Both the position numbers and the translations under genes were made by a program. Of a stretch of 64,000 nt of DNA, positions 34,080-47,372 are shown in pieces. This DNA is from Siphonodentalium dalli (lineage: Eukaryota; Mollusca; Scaphopoda; Gadilida; Siphonodentaliidae): contig CP136065.1 in the NCBI GenBank assembly GCA_032622095.1, forward strand, positions 219,150,151 through 219,214,150. Direction: 5' to 3'. Position 1 is the stretch's first letter; every line of letters begins with the position of its first letter. A model generated the notes under the pieces. It worked only from the letters and a program-made list of their open reading frames with translations, was not told where the DNA came from and ran no database searches.

Positions 34080-34620
34080 CGTAATTTGATACATATAGGT
34101 ATTTGTGTCCGGGTAGTGTTTTGGACGGGTCAAATCGTGACCCCGACCTGACCTTGACCTTTAAAACTGTCAATGCAAGGTCAATTTGGGTAAAACGGAC
34201 AAATTTCGGCGAAATTTTATACCTAGGGATACTTTTTATCCGGGGAGTGTTTTGAACGGGTCAAATCGTGACCTCGGCGTGACCTTGACCTTCAATGTCG
34301 TCAATCAAAGGTCAAATCTGGTAAAACGGATGGATTTCGACGAAATTTGATACCTATGGGTACTTTTGTCAGGGGAGTGTTTTGGACGGGTCAAATCATG
34401 ACTCCGACCTTACCTTGACCTTAAAAATTGTTAATTAAAGGTCAAGTGGGGTAAAACGGACGGATTTCGACGAAATTTGATACCTAGGGGTACGTTTCTC
34501 CGGGTGGGGGTGTTTTGGACGGGTCAAATCATGACCCTGACCTGACCTTGACTTTCGAAATAGTCAATTGAAGGTCAAATCGCGCTTTTCGCCGGAAATC
34601 AGATGGGAAACAGCCCGGAC
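34080..34620. repeat. About 118-bp minisatellite, four copies, TGACCTTGACC-rich
   Basis: Each unit has 'GTGTTTTGGACGGGTCAAAT', 'GACCTGACCTTGACCTT', 'GTAAAACGGA' and 'CGAAATTTGATACCTAGG'. The first unit is diverged. Similar TGACCTTGACC motifs appear at 42105-42130 and 44940-44970. Confidence 0.85.
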
Positions 34621-34789
34621 GAAGTCGGGCCCATCAGCTTGTGTAATAAAGTAGACAGTTTGAAGAAAGTAATGTATAACACGAGAAACGGGAAAACTTG
34701 AAATATGGAAGTATGCAAATTTCCCACATAAAATTTGAAAGCTAGTTTTTAGAATAATTGTATTATAATTTATATTTATGGCTAATAAT

Positions 34790-35145
34790 ATGATATTGGT
34801 GGCGTAACCATTTCTGACTATGGTTTTCTTGTCTTCTCTCGCTGAGGGTTTAAAGACTATAGCTATACTATATCATTCGACAATCACGATTTCTGCTGTG
34901 TACACAAAAGAAGGCCGTGGACCCCCGGGATATGCATGTTTGCTGTTTGATAAGTTAATATTCGAAAACGTCCAACGCCGCACGTCAAGCATCAGTTACT
35001 GTAGACTATATATATATATAACATCTTGTATGTATGGCGGGAAAAAACCGCCCAATGATAGCCGAACTATATATTTGGCCAATAAACATCGGTTAACACT
35101 CGCTTCACTGAATATGATTTGTTATTTGCACGATTAGTAGCCTAT
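34790..35145. repeat. Solo J core and unassigned flank
   Basis: 'GGTGGCGTAACCATTTCTGA' at 34798 is the J core again. The 105-codon forward frame beginning inside it has no recognisable domain. Confidence 0.4.
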
Positions 35146-35660
35146 TGTTTGGATCGACCACACAAATGTGTACACATGTAATTAACACATATGTGTTGTC
35201 TTGCCCAACAGCATTGTGTACAAGAACAATACAAACTAGTGTGGTGGCGATTAATACTATTGTTTGTGTCGACCACACACATTTGTACGCATGTGATTAA
35301 CACATATGTGTAGTCTCGCCCAACAACATTGTGTACAAGAACAATACAAACTTGTGTGGTGACGGTGAACATTATTGTTTCCTTAGTGCAAACATATTTG
35401 TGTCCATTCAACGAACAATTAAATGTGCTGGATCCAAACATCTTTGTGTGTGTCAACTACACAACTGTGTAGGTCAGTAACCACACATAAACTGTTAATA
35501 TGCACCCACACAAGTTGTTTGGTCGATCCACACAGTTTGTGCGCCACCGCCACACAACAGATGTGTGGTCATTTGTCACACAGTTCACCACACAATGGTG
35601 TGCTCGATCAAGTGGTTACACAAACTGTGTGGTAACTGTGTGGTTCTATCACACAGTCGT
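35146..35660. repeat. Dense ACACA/TGTGT palindrome cluster
   Basis: Two direct copies of about 118 bp (35146-35260 and 35263-35380) are followed by many short palindromes such as 'CACACAAATGTGTACACATG', 'CACATATGTG', 'CACAACTGTG' and 'CACACAATGGTGTG'. The open frames across it reflect this composition. Confidence 0.7.
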
Positions 35661-35806
35661 TTTAAGAGTGTAGAATATTCCGTCTATCGATAGGACACTG
35701 TTCCCAGGAACAATTCAAAACCAGAAAAACACGATTCAATGACAGTAAATTCCTATATAAGTTTACTAAGAAACGCATTTGTTAGTGAGACAATATGGCC
35801 GTCTTT

Positions 35807-37164
35807 CATCGCTAAGCTGTATGTGAGATTGGCTATAATCAACTGTCTGTTAGCCGAGTACCAGGAGTATCATGTATCATGGGAGTACCAGGGTATCATG
35901 TATTACCATAAACCTGCCATGGGCCGCATGATCATGAATCTATAACTGCTTCACCGAAATGTCGAAATATCCATATGGGGCTGATACAATGTACTTGATA
36001 TACATAGTATATCAATTTGAGTGACACTCGTATGTTTAATATGAATCAAATTCATTTGTGAGCAGTGTGTCTACAATCGAGTTTGCTGCGATTTGGTGCC
36101 TCCATATATTTATTCCGCAAGGAAGAATTATTTAAGTACATATATATTTGGATACAAACTTCAAAGTAGCGTCATATTCCATAATGATGATCTTTATGGG
36201 AATCACCATTTTCGAGATTTTAAGCCGCCATCTTGATGGCCATCTTTGAAACCATCATCAAACATTGAGCTCAATGATACATAATTAAATCCAGCAAATA
36301 TACCAATTGTGGTGATTTTGCGTTTTCCCCATTCCATCCTAGCCGTACGGGCACCCAAATGTTTAGGGGGACTGAGACCTTTTGCCCAAATTCTTTTACA
36401 CGATATATTCATAGTTTCTGTAGAATATACCTTGTATATGCACATAAATATAACAAAATAGATTCAAATTAACATTAAATATGTATAGTTCGGGCAAAAA
36501 TGTGAAATATTTGCAGTAATTTCCCCCTGAAATACCATTCAATTTGACCGAAAATATCCAATTTGACCGAAAATTGTCCCAATTTTGAGCGTTCAAACGT
36601 TTTGGTGGGCTGCATCCCTCCCAGCACCCCTGCCCACACGGCTATGCATTCCATAGGACTCGATGCCTATTCTTTGTGACAATAATTTAGTCCATTTTGA
36701 CCACCATTTTTGTTTTAACCAGATTTATAAAATTCTTTAAAAGCTGCCGGCTGGGCAGCCGTGGATCACCTAACCAGGACGGACCTGACTCCAACCAAGC
36801 ATACTTAGAACAAGTATTGGAACAAGACGGCTGTCAATCAAGACTATGGATCATCCTATGGTAGCAGGAAGACAGCCCGATAGGGCTAGGCTACCCCCGA
36901 CAATATACTGCTTTACCTTATTATGTATTTCTGCCATTGTATAAATCATGTATATTGTAAATAAATTATCCTATCCTATCCTATCCCAGAAGGATAGTTT
37001 TGTCTTGACCAATGAAATCCGGCGAGAAGAAATCTGTATACACTAAAACAATGCATTGAAGAGCCTTACCGGTCCGACTGAGTGTGGCAGATTACTATTA
37101 ATAAAAGTAGAAAGAAGTTTATGCTCATGCATCCTGATGCATCCCCATGCAAAGTTCAGTCCCC
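35807..37164. repeat. Outer left arm of the second GST-bearing element
   Basis: It is collinear with the left arm of copy 1 from 'GCTAAGCTGTATGTGAGAT' through 'GTGAGCAGTGTGTCTACAAT', the 'TTTTGACCACCAT' block and 'GAGCCTTACCGGTCCGACTG'. It has a single copy of the 35-bp unit. It breaks at 37165 where palindrome P begins and resumes at 48491. Confidence 0.85.
36770..36996 (+). mobile_element. 5'-truncated LINE 3' end in the arm
   Basis: The arm is interrupted after 'GTGGATCAC'. The insert first reads an open C-terminal peptide tail ending '...RLWIILW' at a TAG (about 36859), then an AT-rich 3' UTR with AATAAA (about 36959), and ends in ATCCT repeats. This layout fits the end of a LINE ORF2. 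The clade cannot be named from this much sequence. Confidence 0.6.
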
Positions 37165-38893
37165 TATATACTAGTAGAGCGGACAAACTCAAAAAGCTCA
37201 CTAGAAGTAGGAGTTTAGTCCATCGGCACCACACACGGGCTTGTGATACATCATTTTGAAGGTATTGACATTCCGCATCGGATAGGACCCGATGTGGAGT
37301 ATACAAATGATGCAAAAGATGATTTTTAGCTGATTAAGTGCCAAAATTCAGAAAATCCCTGTTTTTGTAAAATTCGGCAAAATGAGAAATAAAAGTATAG
37401 AAAAGCGAACATTTTCCGCTAAAATATTGTAGTCTATATACCTCTAGACATTTACTATGATAGTGGTACGATTTCTCTGATATAAAGAAGATTTTTTTTA
37501 GATTTATTGTAAAAATAGACAAAACCGCAATTTTTCATTTTTTTTTTGCCTCACTTAATGGGCGATAGATCAATATTGTTTTGACCAAGGATATCGTATA
37601 TAGTCTAGAAAAGTGCGGATATATATACCACATACGACAATATGCCGAATATGCCATCATATTTAACACGTGATGTGTTATGTAACATTATTTCAACCCT
37701 CACCCCAAAATTCAGCAAAAGGTCACTGTTTTAGGGAAATTTGGCACAAATGAATACAAAAGCACAGATATTCGGGATATGTTTGTGCTATGATATAGCA
37801 GGTTACACACTTATAAATACAAAGTAATGATTGCGGTGATAGATGTAAAAAATTCTTAAATTTACGTGGAAAATAGACAAAAAATCATTAATTTTCAGTT
37901 GTTTCGCCCCTCTTAATAGGCGATTATTCAGTATTGCATTGAATGGACATCCCGTATATAGTATAGAAACTTGTGGAAATATATACTGCATATGCTTGAA
38001 GGATAAAGATGTCATTCTTTACCATATATGATATGTGGTGGCAGATTGTGTCACCCCCACCCCAAAATTCAGAAGAAACAAAATCAGTTTTAGAAATTTC
38101 GGTATGGCAGAATACAAAAGCACAACTCCGATTATTTTGTGCTATTATATTGAAGTCTACCCACTTCGAGATATACATTCTGATAACGTCATGGTATCAT
38201 TTTACAGATGGCAAATTTCGGAGTTTTCTGATGAAAGTAGACCGAAAATCGTGAAATATAAACTTGTTTGCCCCTCTACATGGGTGATAATTCAATTCCA
38301 TGTTGAACAATAATCCAGGACAAACTCTCAAGCGTTGACGAGACACATAATGCACATGAATGTTTTCGGATTGTATCATCTTTTGTCGCATTTGTTTGGT
38401 TACGTTGTTGCACCCATCGCCCCAACAATACAATACATTGCAAGATGAGACAAACACGGAATATTCCTATACACATTTAATTATGCATTATAGACATACC
38501 TTATCAAGTTGGGGCGTTTGATAGTTACTTGAGTTGAAGAAATTACATCATTGTATATGTTTACTTCGCATAATATAGCTTCACAGTTGTATAAGATTAT
38601 ACGTATTGGGAGGTTTAGTTATTGTTAATAACCAGGTTCAGCCACAGTACATGTAACTTGTAACGTGTGTTGCCATTACCAACGAAATCACATGACCATT
38701 CCACTTACACGTACACCATCATTCAACCGTTTAGACGTTTTGTGTCAGATGTGCAGCATTGCGAAATGTGTATCAGTGCATGGGGTGTCCAATTTTTATA
38801 TCAATCGACGAACCTGTGCTTAGTGAACTTTTGTTAAATTCTTCAGCAGCGGTGACCACGCCGTTACTTTTCCCAAATGGGTTGTTGGTACGA

Positions 38894-41612
38894 ACTACTA
38901 TTAGTAGTAATATACATATAAGAATTACAAGTATAGCTTATGGTAGGCGTATGTGTTTCGTACGGTCTAAACTCATTTTTACAGAATTGACGACTGCGAG
39001 TCCATTTGGGAGAAAATAGTGCCGTTCATTGCATTCAATCTTCTTGCCAACGCAGCATTGTGCTATAGTTATGTTTGTATTTAATTATGTTGTTTACATG
39101 ATAAATATTGTTAGTTGTACACTAGATGAATGCGTGCAAAACTCGCGTGCCCATATACTTGAGTTTCTCGAAACTATTGAAAATCGACAACTGATAGAAA
39201 GAACACATATTCTAGTGATGTACCTGTAGCACCATATGCGCAATTCATGCGTGCAATAGGTTATTATGCGTAAGCTCTCAAGTGCCAAAACAGCAAATGA
39301 TAATTTACGGTAATTCATGCATTGTAAAGCATTGCACTAAATACCACCCGAACCGAAATTGTTCTAGAAAATCCGATGAAACACGGAAACAATTTGTGAC
39401 ACCAGATAGCTATAATGGCACAAGATCATGGTTAGATCACCAAGCACACTTTGAAATTTGTTCCAGTATAAATGGATTGGAAATTGATGAGATGATTGGC
39501 GCAAGGAATACTCGGTGACCTACTCCTAGGACAAGAAGAAGACTACAAAGTTCGTGTTGGTGCGATAGAAGGCCGATTTGCTGCCAAAAGCCTGACTGAC
39601 CAGATCGTACAATTGCGTGCACGACGACAAAGGGCAGGGGGAAAGTTACCGACGTCTGACCAATATGTTATATCATACTGCAACACATGAATTGAGAGAC
39701 ACCTTGACAAAGGACCAATTCATTGGTGGTTTGTATGGCCCAGACATACGCTCAGGGCAAAACAAGCAAGACCGGGCTCTCTTGGTGAGAGCATATAAGA
39801 CATGCAGTTGAATTAGAGGCTTTTGCCAAGTCTGACAAACATAGTGCTAAATACTATGCTAGGGCAGTAAATGAAGCAGACTCAACACAAAGCAAAAATA
39901 TAGAGTTTGAAGAACTCAAAAAGATAAGAGATGAACTGAAGCCCCAAACTGGTTCTAATGGGAAAACTTAAAATAGCTCACAACCGTCCCATATATCACA
40001 GTCCATCTCTGAGACGAATGAGATAGAACAAATATTGACTGATGTGAAGAGGTGTAAAGGGCAGATTAACAAAGAATGACAAACTTGGAGAACCAAAACA
40101 AGGAGAAAAAGAGTAACACAAATGAGTCCTGGATGGACTGTCGTGACGATAGACAGTGGAGACATAATTATAATGATAATCCTGATTATAACACAAACGA
40201 ATACAAAGAACGCACCAGATGCAGAACTTCTCACAATCCACGCGACATGTGTCATAATGCCTATCGTGGTAGGGGAGACGAGCAGAACACAAATGGACAT
40301 CGTAACTCCAACGAGTTTGTTAGATACATGTATAGCTCTTCTGAAGAGGGGGGGGGGCTATATTTAGATTGCAATCTCTATGGGCAGTCAGTGAGGTTTC
40401 TGATTGGTACTGGAACAACAGTTTCCATACTCTCAAAGAAACTGTATGACTACTTATCGGAAGATAAACACCATAATTATGTTACATAAATGATGTAGCA
40501 CACGAGCTGCTGATCATTGAGTCCAACGAAACGAATAAGGCTTACCGAGTTGTATCATCTAACTCATCGGAAACTCTGCCAGAGATAGTATTTCCTCGTC
40601 ACTTGTCAGAACACATCAACACAAATTCCACAGAAGGAATTGGAACTTTTGACACTGTGGATCACGAGCCCACTTATACCACGATAAGCACAACGGATCA
40701 GGCACCAGCTATCGTAGAGAACACAGATATTGGCAGAATATGTCATATGTGACTCCCGGAAGGTCTGGACATTCACAAATGCTCAGAAAGCTTAACGAAC
40801 CCATTGTGGTCTCTATGATCACATGGCAATACAACAGTAGTTTCTGCTACCATACACAATGGGGATGAGTTTCAAAGAGCTGAACCAAAACCACCCTATC
40901 CTGAAGTGAAACCAAATGCACAAGAGAAATATATTCTTCGTGACACATTGGAAGACATACATGGTCAGAGAAATTCCACATGTAATGACCAAGGCCTTGG
41001 AGATATTACGGCATCTGTTCCTCATCATATTCCAAGAAATATGGCCCAACACAGAAACGGCGCCATGGTACCCCAAGGGGGATTCAAGGACGATAGAATT
41101 AAAAAACATCGCAAGGTTGATGACAAGGCTCGATTTGATGGCTGTGCAAGAAGATCGTGACGCATTAAAACCCCAAATACTGTGGGAAGGTCCCCATAGG
41201 GCAAAGTCGTGGATGATGACTCCCAGATATGAGAGCCACAGAAATACAGTGTATATACTGTTTGTACAGTACTGTTGATGTAAAACAAATATTCTATTAT
41301 ATGATTAAAGGGAAGTGGCATCAACGGGAGGACATCAAGTCCCGGGTGGCTGCATGTTCATTCCAAACACGACCCCTTGGCTCAACTTGCAGGGTTGAGC
41401 CATGAATAGATGTGGTGAGATCGCGAGCTCACCTTAATGGCTGTGCCGTCTCGTGGGTAGTTCATGCCCATTGGTCGCTAAAAACCCTCTATGTGTATCG
41501 AAGAAGAGTATGCTATGCGACCTCATTGTGGAACATTTCTGCACCCAGATACAAACAAACTTTGACTTTCATCGGTCACAGGGTGCAGACGACCTACGGT
41601 TTGTAAAGGAAG
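38894..41612 (+). pseudogene. Decayed Ty3-like gag/protease inside palindrome P
   Basis: Several short frames in succession resemble one retroelement polyprotein. At 39390-39500 there is a capsid-like 'SWLDHQAHFEIC' segment. A following frame (39500-39690) and the segment at 39790-39870 ('RHAVELEAFAK') match late gag of Ty3-like elements. At 40300-40489 comes an aspartic-protease-like segment. Its catalytic triplet is Gly-Thr-Gly where Asp-Thr/Ser-Gly is expected (codon 40406-40408), so it would be inactive. No intact zinc knuckle, reverse transcriptase, integrase or LTR is seen. Frameshifts separate all parts. Described only as a broken remnant. Confidence 0.65.
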
Positions 41613-41957
41613 TCGTACCAACAACCCATTTGGGAAAAGTAACGGCGTGATCACCGCTGCTGAAGAATTTAACAAAAGTTAACTAAGCACATGTTCGTCG
41701 ATTGATATAAAGATTGGACACCCCTCTGATACACATTTCGCAATGCTGCACATTTGACACAAAACGTCTAAACGGTTGTTTGATGGTGTACATGTAAGCG
41801 GAATGGTCATGTGAGTCAGATGATTTCGTTGGTAATGGCAACACACGTTACAAGTTACATGTACTGTGGCTGAACCTGGTTATTAACAATAATTAAACCT
41901 CGCAATACGTAATAATCTTATACAAATGTGAAGCTATATTATGCGAAGTAAACATAT

Positions 41958-44900
41958 TAGTGGTGGGGGGGGGGGGGGTAGGGGGGGGGGGGGGGATAGT
42001 TGCAAAATTGTTCACTTTGTGATAGAAGCGCCAAACTTTCAGAGTTTGTTAAGTGGTTGGTGAGTATCACTAAACTGGCTGGTTCCAGATTTTGGAAGTC
42101 ACCTTGACCTTCAATTTGACCTTGACCTTTTTGAAAATCTCAGTTTTTTGGTTGGGTGGTTTATGCCATCCTTTTCTTGTGAAAATCGCATCTTCTCACA
42201 GTTTTCTCAATACAATTATAGTTGGGAGGCGACCACGGTTAATTTGGGCCAAAACATATCTAAATTTTCATAAGATGGCCGCCAATATGGCCGCCGGAAG
42301 TTGAAAATGTGACATTTTTTCACAAATATCTTCTAGTTCAATTCATGCTGTTTGGAACTGGTTGAGTAATGCGACTTTATTTTATGTTTTGTATATTAAC
42401 CGATCATTGGAGCAATTAAATATGCAATTATTGTGGTCTTAGCCCCTTCCGATCCCTCAAAACTTCGATTTTACAGGATGCCGTATAAAAGTTCACAAAC
42501 AATCACAATTGGGATTCTAGTCATATTTCAACAAGAAATGAACATAACTTTGTAATGTAAGTGAGGCATGTCATTACCTATGAATATTCCAAATCACTGG
42601 AACCAAAATTCTTACTTTGGCTCAAAATGGCTGCCAATATGGAGGCCAAAATATGGAAAATGGTAAATATTACACCAGCGTCTGCTGCAATCGTTTGCAA
42701 GTTGTGGTTTTTTGTATAAAATTGGCAATTCTGCATTCTATACATTGAATACTAACATGTTTGATGCACCATGGTTAATTGTTACTATTGTCACCACTGA
42801 CATCGTCAAAAATATTGGACTTTTCTCTCAAAAACTTGACATAAATATTGGCAAAAATTAACTTTTCAGGTTTGGACCATTTTTTCAGGTAAAATGTAAC
42901 TATCTTTGGATTGAAAGGTGTTTATTGTTTTGGTCTATCTTAAATGTGTCTCACTACGGTGTTTATAGACCAAATTGCTCAAGATGGCTTCCAAAATGGC
43001 AACCAAATTTGTAAAATGTTAATTTTTTACATATATCCCGAACATTCTCTGCATTATCCGAAAATGTAGCAAAATGTGACTCACTTGGTTATTATACGTG
43101 TTAGTTAATTAACTGACAACTAAATGTTCTATTCTGATTGTCCCACTTCCGTATGGGCAAAATAAATTCATTTTAAAGTATGTAATTTTGCCGAGCACAT
43201 CTTTTGTGATTTTGGCCCTAGTTATTGAAAGGAAATGGGCAGAACTTTGAGACAGAATTGAGATGGACCATAATATTTGGCTATTCTGGTCCATTATGCT
43301 AAGAAAATGTCAACTGAATACAGTGCGGATGCCAATATCGTAGCCAGGGAGTTACTCTATGATCATACGTGAAGTGAATAGGTATACAGTGAGTTATTGT
43401 ATGTCATGACTTATGTGAATAGGTATACAATGAGTGACTATATGGTTATGAGTGGGTTGTCCATTGTAAGATGCATCTATGTATACAAGGAGATGCCATG
43501 ATCAGGTGTGATGTGAATCGGTATGCATGGAGTGACAGTATAGTGTATGATTGTGTATATCCAGTACGGGTGCGCCAGGTGTGCCTGTATGGGCATTGGT
43601 GTAGTGTATGGATATAGCTACATGGTCATATATGTGTTGATTATGTATATATGGAGTGACTGTAAGGGCATGGGTGGGATGTACATGTGTTGTCTGTATG
43701 ATCATGGATGGGTGTGTTGGTAAATAGGGTGTGATTTTATGGTTACGGGTAATGTGTATATGTATACATGGAATGAATGTACGGTCATGATTGAATATGA
43801 TTATCTGGAGTAAGCTGGGTGGACATTATCGAGTGTGTGGGTATATAGGGAGTGTCCTTGTGGTAACGTGTGGGGTGCATATTTATCCGCAAATTCCATA
43901 CTGCAACTTTAAAATGAATTTGTCATGCCCCATACGGAACTAGGATAAAAATAATAGAACATAGTTGTCAGTTAATTAACTAACAGGTATAATAACCAAG
44001 TGAGTCACAATTTGCTACCTTTTCTGATAACGCAGAGAATAATTGTCTGGATATGTGTAAAAAAAATACTTTTTACAAATTTGGTTGCAATTTTGGAAGC
44101 CATCTTGAGCAATTTAGTCTATAAACACCATAGTGTGACACATTTAAGATAGGTCAAAACAATAAACACATTTGATACCAAAGGTAGTTGCATTTAATTT
44201 GAAAAAATGGTCGAACCCTGAAAAGTTATTTTTTGCCGATATTTATGTCAAGTTTGTGAGAGAAAAATCCAATATATCTGGTGATGTCAGTGGTGACAAT
44301 AGTAACAATGACACATGGTGTATCAGGCATGTTAGTATTCAATGTATAGAATACAGATTAGCCAATTTTATACATCAACCACAACTTGTAAGCAATTGCA
44401 TGACACCCTGGTGTAATATTTACAATTTTCCATATTTTGGCGGCCATTTTGGCAGACATTTTGAGCCAAGGTAAGATTTTTGGTTCCAGAGAGTTGGAAT
44501 ATTCATAGGTAATGATATGCCTCACTTGCATTACAATGTTCTTTTCATTTCTAGTTGAAATATGACTAGAATCCCAATTGTGATTTTTTTTTTTTGTACC
44601 GCGTTCTGTAAAATCGAAGTTTTGAGGGATTGGAAGTGGTTAGGACCCCAATAATTGCATATTTAATTGCTCCAATGATCAGTTAATATACAAAACACAA
44701 AATAAAGTTTCATTACTCAACCAGTTCCAAACAGCATGAATTGAACTAGAAGATATTTGTGAAAAAATGTCATATTGTCAACTTCCGGCGGCCATCTTAT
44801 GAACATTTAGATATGTTTTGGCCCAAATGAACCATGGTCACCTCCCAACTATAATTGTATTGAGTAAACTGTGAGAAGATGCGATTTTCACAAGAAAAGG

Positions 44901-45123
44901 ATGGCATAAACCACCCAACCCAAAAACTGAGATTTTCAAAAAGGTCAAGGTCAAATTGAATGTCAAGGTGACCTCCAAAATCTGGAACCAGCCAGTTTAG
45001 TGATACTCACCAACCACTTAACAAATTCTGAAAGTTTGACGCTTCTATCACAAAGTGAACGATTTTTATGTTTTCCTGTAATTATCCCCCCCACCCCCCC
45101 CCCCCCCCCCCCCACCCCCACTA
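41958..45123. mobile_element. Palindromic element Q inserted in P
   Basis: It starts 'TAGTGGTGGGG' and ends 'CCCCCACTA', with TAT at 41955-41957 and 45124-45126. The opposite arm of P at 38535-38570 has the uninterrupted site. Arms 41958-43180 and 43905-45123 are inverted copies; the outermost parts are long poly-G and poly-C tracts. Arms include 'GATGGCCGCCAATATGG' and 'GACCTTGACC' motifs. The spacer (43180-43905) has imperfect units with 'GTGAATAGGTATACA'. Non-coding; the 100-codon frame at 44172 is arm sequence. Confidence 0.85.
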
Positions 45124-45962
45124 TATACAATGATGTAATTTCTTCAACTCAAGTAACTATATATCAAACGCCTCAGCTTGATAAGGTATGTGTATAATGC
45201 ATAAATGTGTATAGGAATATTCCTTGCTTGTCTCATCTTGCAATGTATTGTATTGTTGGGGCGATGGGTGCAATATAACGTAACCAAACAAATGCGACAG
45301 AAGATGATACAATCCGAAAACATTCATATGCGGTATGTGTCGCGTCAACTTTTGAAGTTTGTCCTGGATTATTGTTCAACATGGAATTGAATTATCACCC
45401 ATGTAGAGGGGCAAAACAAGTTTATATTTCACGATTTTCGGTCTACTTTCATCAGAAAACTCCGAAATTTGCCATCTGTAAATGATACCATGACGTTATC
45501 AGAATGTATATCTCGAAGTGGGTAGACTTCAATATAATAGCACAAAATAATCGGAGTTGTGCTTTTGTATTCTGCCATACCGAAATTTCGAAAACTGATT
45601 TTTTTCCCTGAATTTTGGGGTGGGGGTGACACAATCTACCACATAGCATATATGGCAAAGAATGACATCATTATCTTACAGTCATGTGCAGTATATATTT
45701 CCACAAGTTTCTATATTATATACTTTATGTCCATTCAATGCAATACTGAATAATCGTCAATTAAGAGGGGCGAAACAACTGAAAATGAATGATTATTTGT
45801 CTATTTTCCACGTAAATTTAAGAATTTTTTACATCTATCACCGCAATCATGGCATTTCATTACTTTGTATTTATAAGTGTGTAACCTGCTATATCATAGC
45901 ACAAACATATCCCGAATATCTGTGCTTTTGTATTCATTTGTGCCGAATTTCCCTAAAACAGT

Positions 45963-47172
45963 GGTCGAGGAAAAAAATTGCAATGAAAAAAAAATAAATT
46001 CTCATCTTTTCTCATAGTTTATCATGGCTTTAAAAAAAAAACTTATTATACACAGAGGATACTTGCGTGTTTTGAGTGAATACCGGAAGTATCTCATGAG
46101 TGGTCACAGTGAGATATAACATATAAAACTGTATACAACTGCATACAACATAAATAATGTACCATCAATACAACAAAATACATAAATAGTAACTAACATA
46201 TAGAAATTCATATTGCAGTTCTTGGTTCCCTCATTCCTTGAAATCCCACTGGAAACCCTAGTACTTTTAAATAAATACCGGTAAAGTATGACCCATTCAT
46301 TAGATTGATTTTCTGTCAAAAAGCCGAAAAACTGGTCAAAGTAAATAGTCGATTTCGATACATGATTACAGTGACTTAAGTCACATAATAACGTGTTGTT
46401 CACTGATTGGAGCATTAAAAGGCTCCAGATTAAATCTCAGAGCATCTAATTATAAAAATTTACCGGGGGAGGCCCCCTGACCCCTCCCATACTCGCCCCC
46501 TCAGGCCTTCGGGAGATGCCTTCGGCATCTGCTGCTGGGATACTACTCGCCTCGACATTTTGTAGGAGAGCTACTCGCCACTCGCCTAGAATGATTTTAA
46601 GGGGAGCTCCTCATTGCTCACTAGTGATTTCACCATATGGAGAGGACTGGAACTGTGTTTATTTATATAGGAGATATAGCACAGTAGCAATGTTATATTT
46701 ATTGCCTCCGAAACATGCCGAGCCGAGCTGGCCCTTAGAACATGCTTGGGACTATACAACACACCAGGTGCCTATTTTTAGAAGCAAATTTAACCTATTG
46801 CTAATAAGGGACACAACTATCCTGTTAAAATGGGTATTTTACCTTTGTAACCATAAATATTTGGGGTTTTAAAGGTTTTGTCACTAGTTTTGTTGGCATA
46901 TTTTTCAGCCATGTGCTTTGTTTGTTTATTTTTTGTGGGTTTACTTGATCAGCGTTCTCTCAGTTCCGGTGCAGACACAATGAGAGACCCTTACCATGCC
47001 AACAACACATTATTTAGTAGAATTTACAAGATTTTCATCAATTTTGGGGGTCCCGGGTGGGTGTCCCAGACCTGGGTGGAAAAAACCTACGCTCCCGGGG
47101 TGGTGGGTCCCCAAAACTGAAAAACAAAAAATTTCCACCTTGTATCCGTAATTTTTTTCCTGACCCCCCCCC
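45963..47172. mobile_element. Insertion S in the right arm of P
   Basis: The P arm is collinear with 37690-37730 inverted up to 'CCCTAAAACAGTG' (about 45963) and again from 'GTGAGGGTTGAAATAAT' (47178). The intervening 1.2 kb is absent from the left arm. Its edges, 'CGAGGAAAAAAATTGC' and 'TACGGATACAAGG'/'TTTTTTTCCTGACC', look weakly inverted. It includes a GC-rich 'GGGGGAGGCCCCCTGACCCC' stretch at 46465. No family is recognised. Confidence 0.55.
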
Positions 47173-47372
47173 CCCCCCGTGAGGGTTGAAATAATCTTAC
47201 ATAACACATCACGTGTTAAATATGATGGGCATTGATGGCATATTCAGCATATTGTCGTATGCGGTATATATATCCGCACTTTTCTAGACTATATACGATA
47301 TCCTTGGTCAAAACAATATTGATCTATCGCCCATTAAGTGGGGCAAACAAAATGAAAAATTGCGCTGTTTTG

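Noticed and set aside
34080-34620. TGACCTTGACC motifs as genuine nuclear-receptor response elements
   Set aside because: The motif resembles a direct-repeat half-site pair, but it occurs within a minisatellite and in palindrome Q without a nearby gene, so repeat origin is the simpler reading.
40076-40489. 137-codon frame as an intact gene
   Set aside because: It is part of the broken gag/protease remnant, with no intact zinc knuckle and the catalytic Asp replaced.
46516-46872. 118-codon forward frame in insertion S
   Set aside because: No recognisable domain; it crosses a GC-rich repeat-like stretch.
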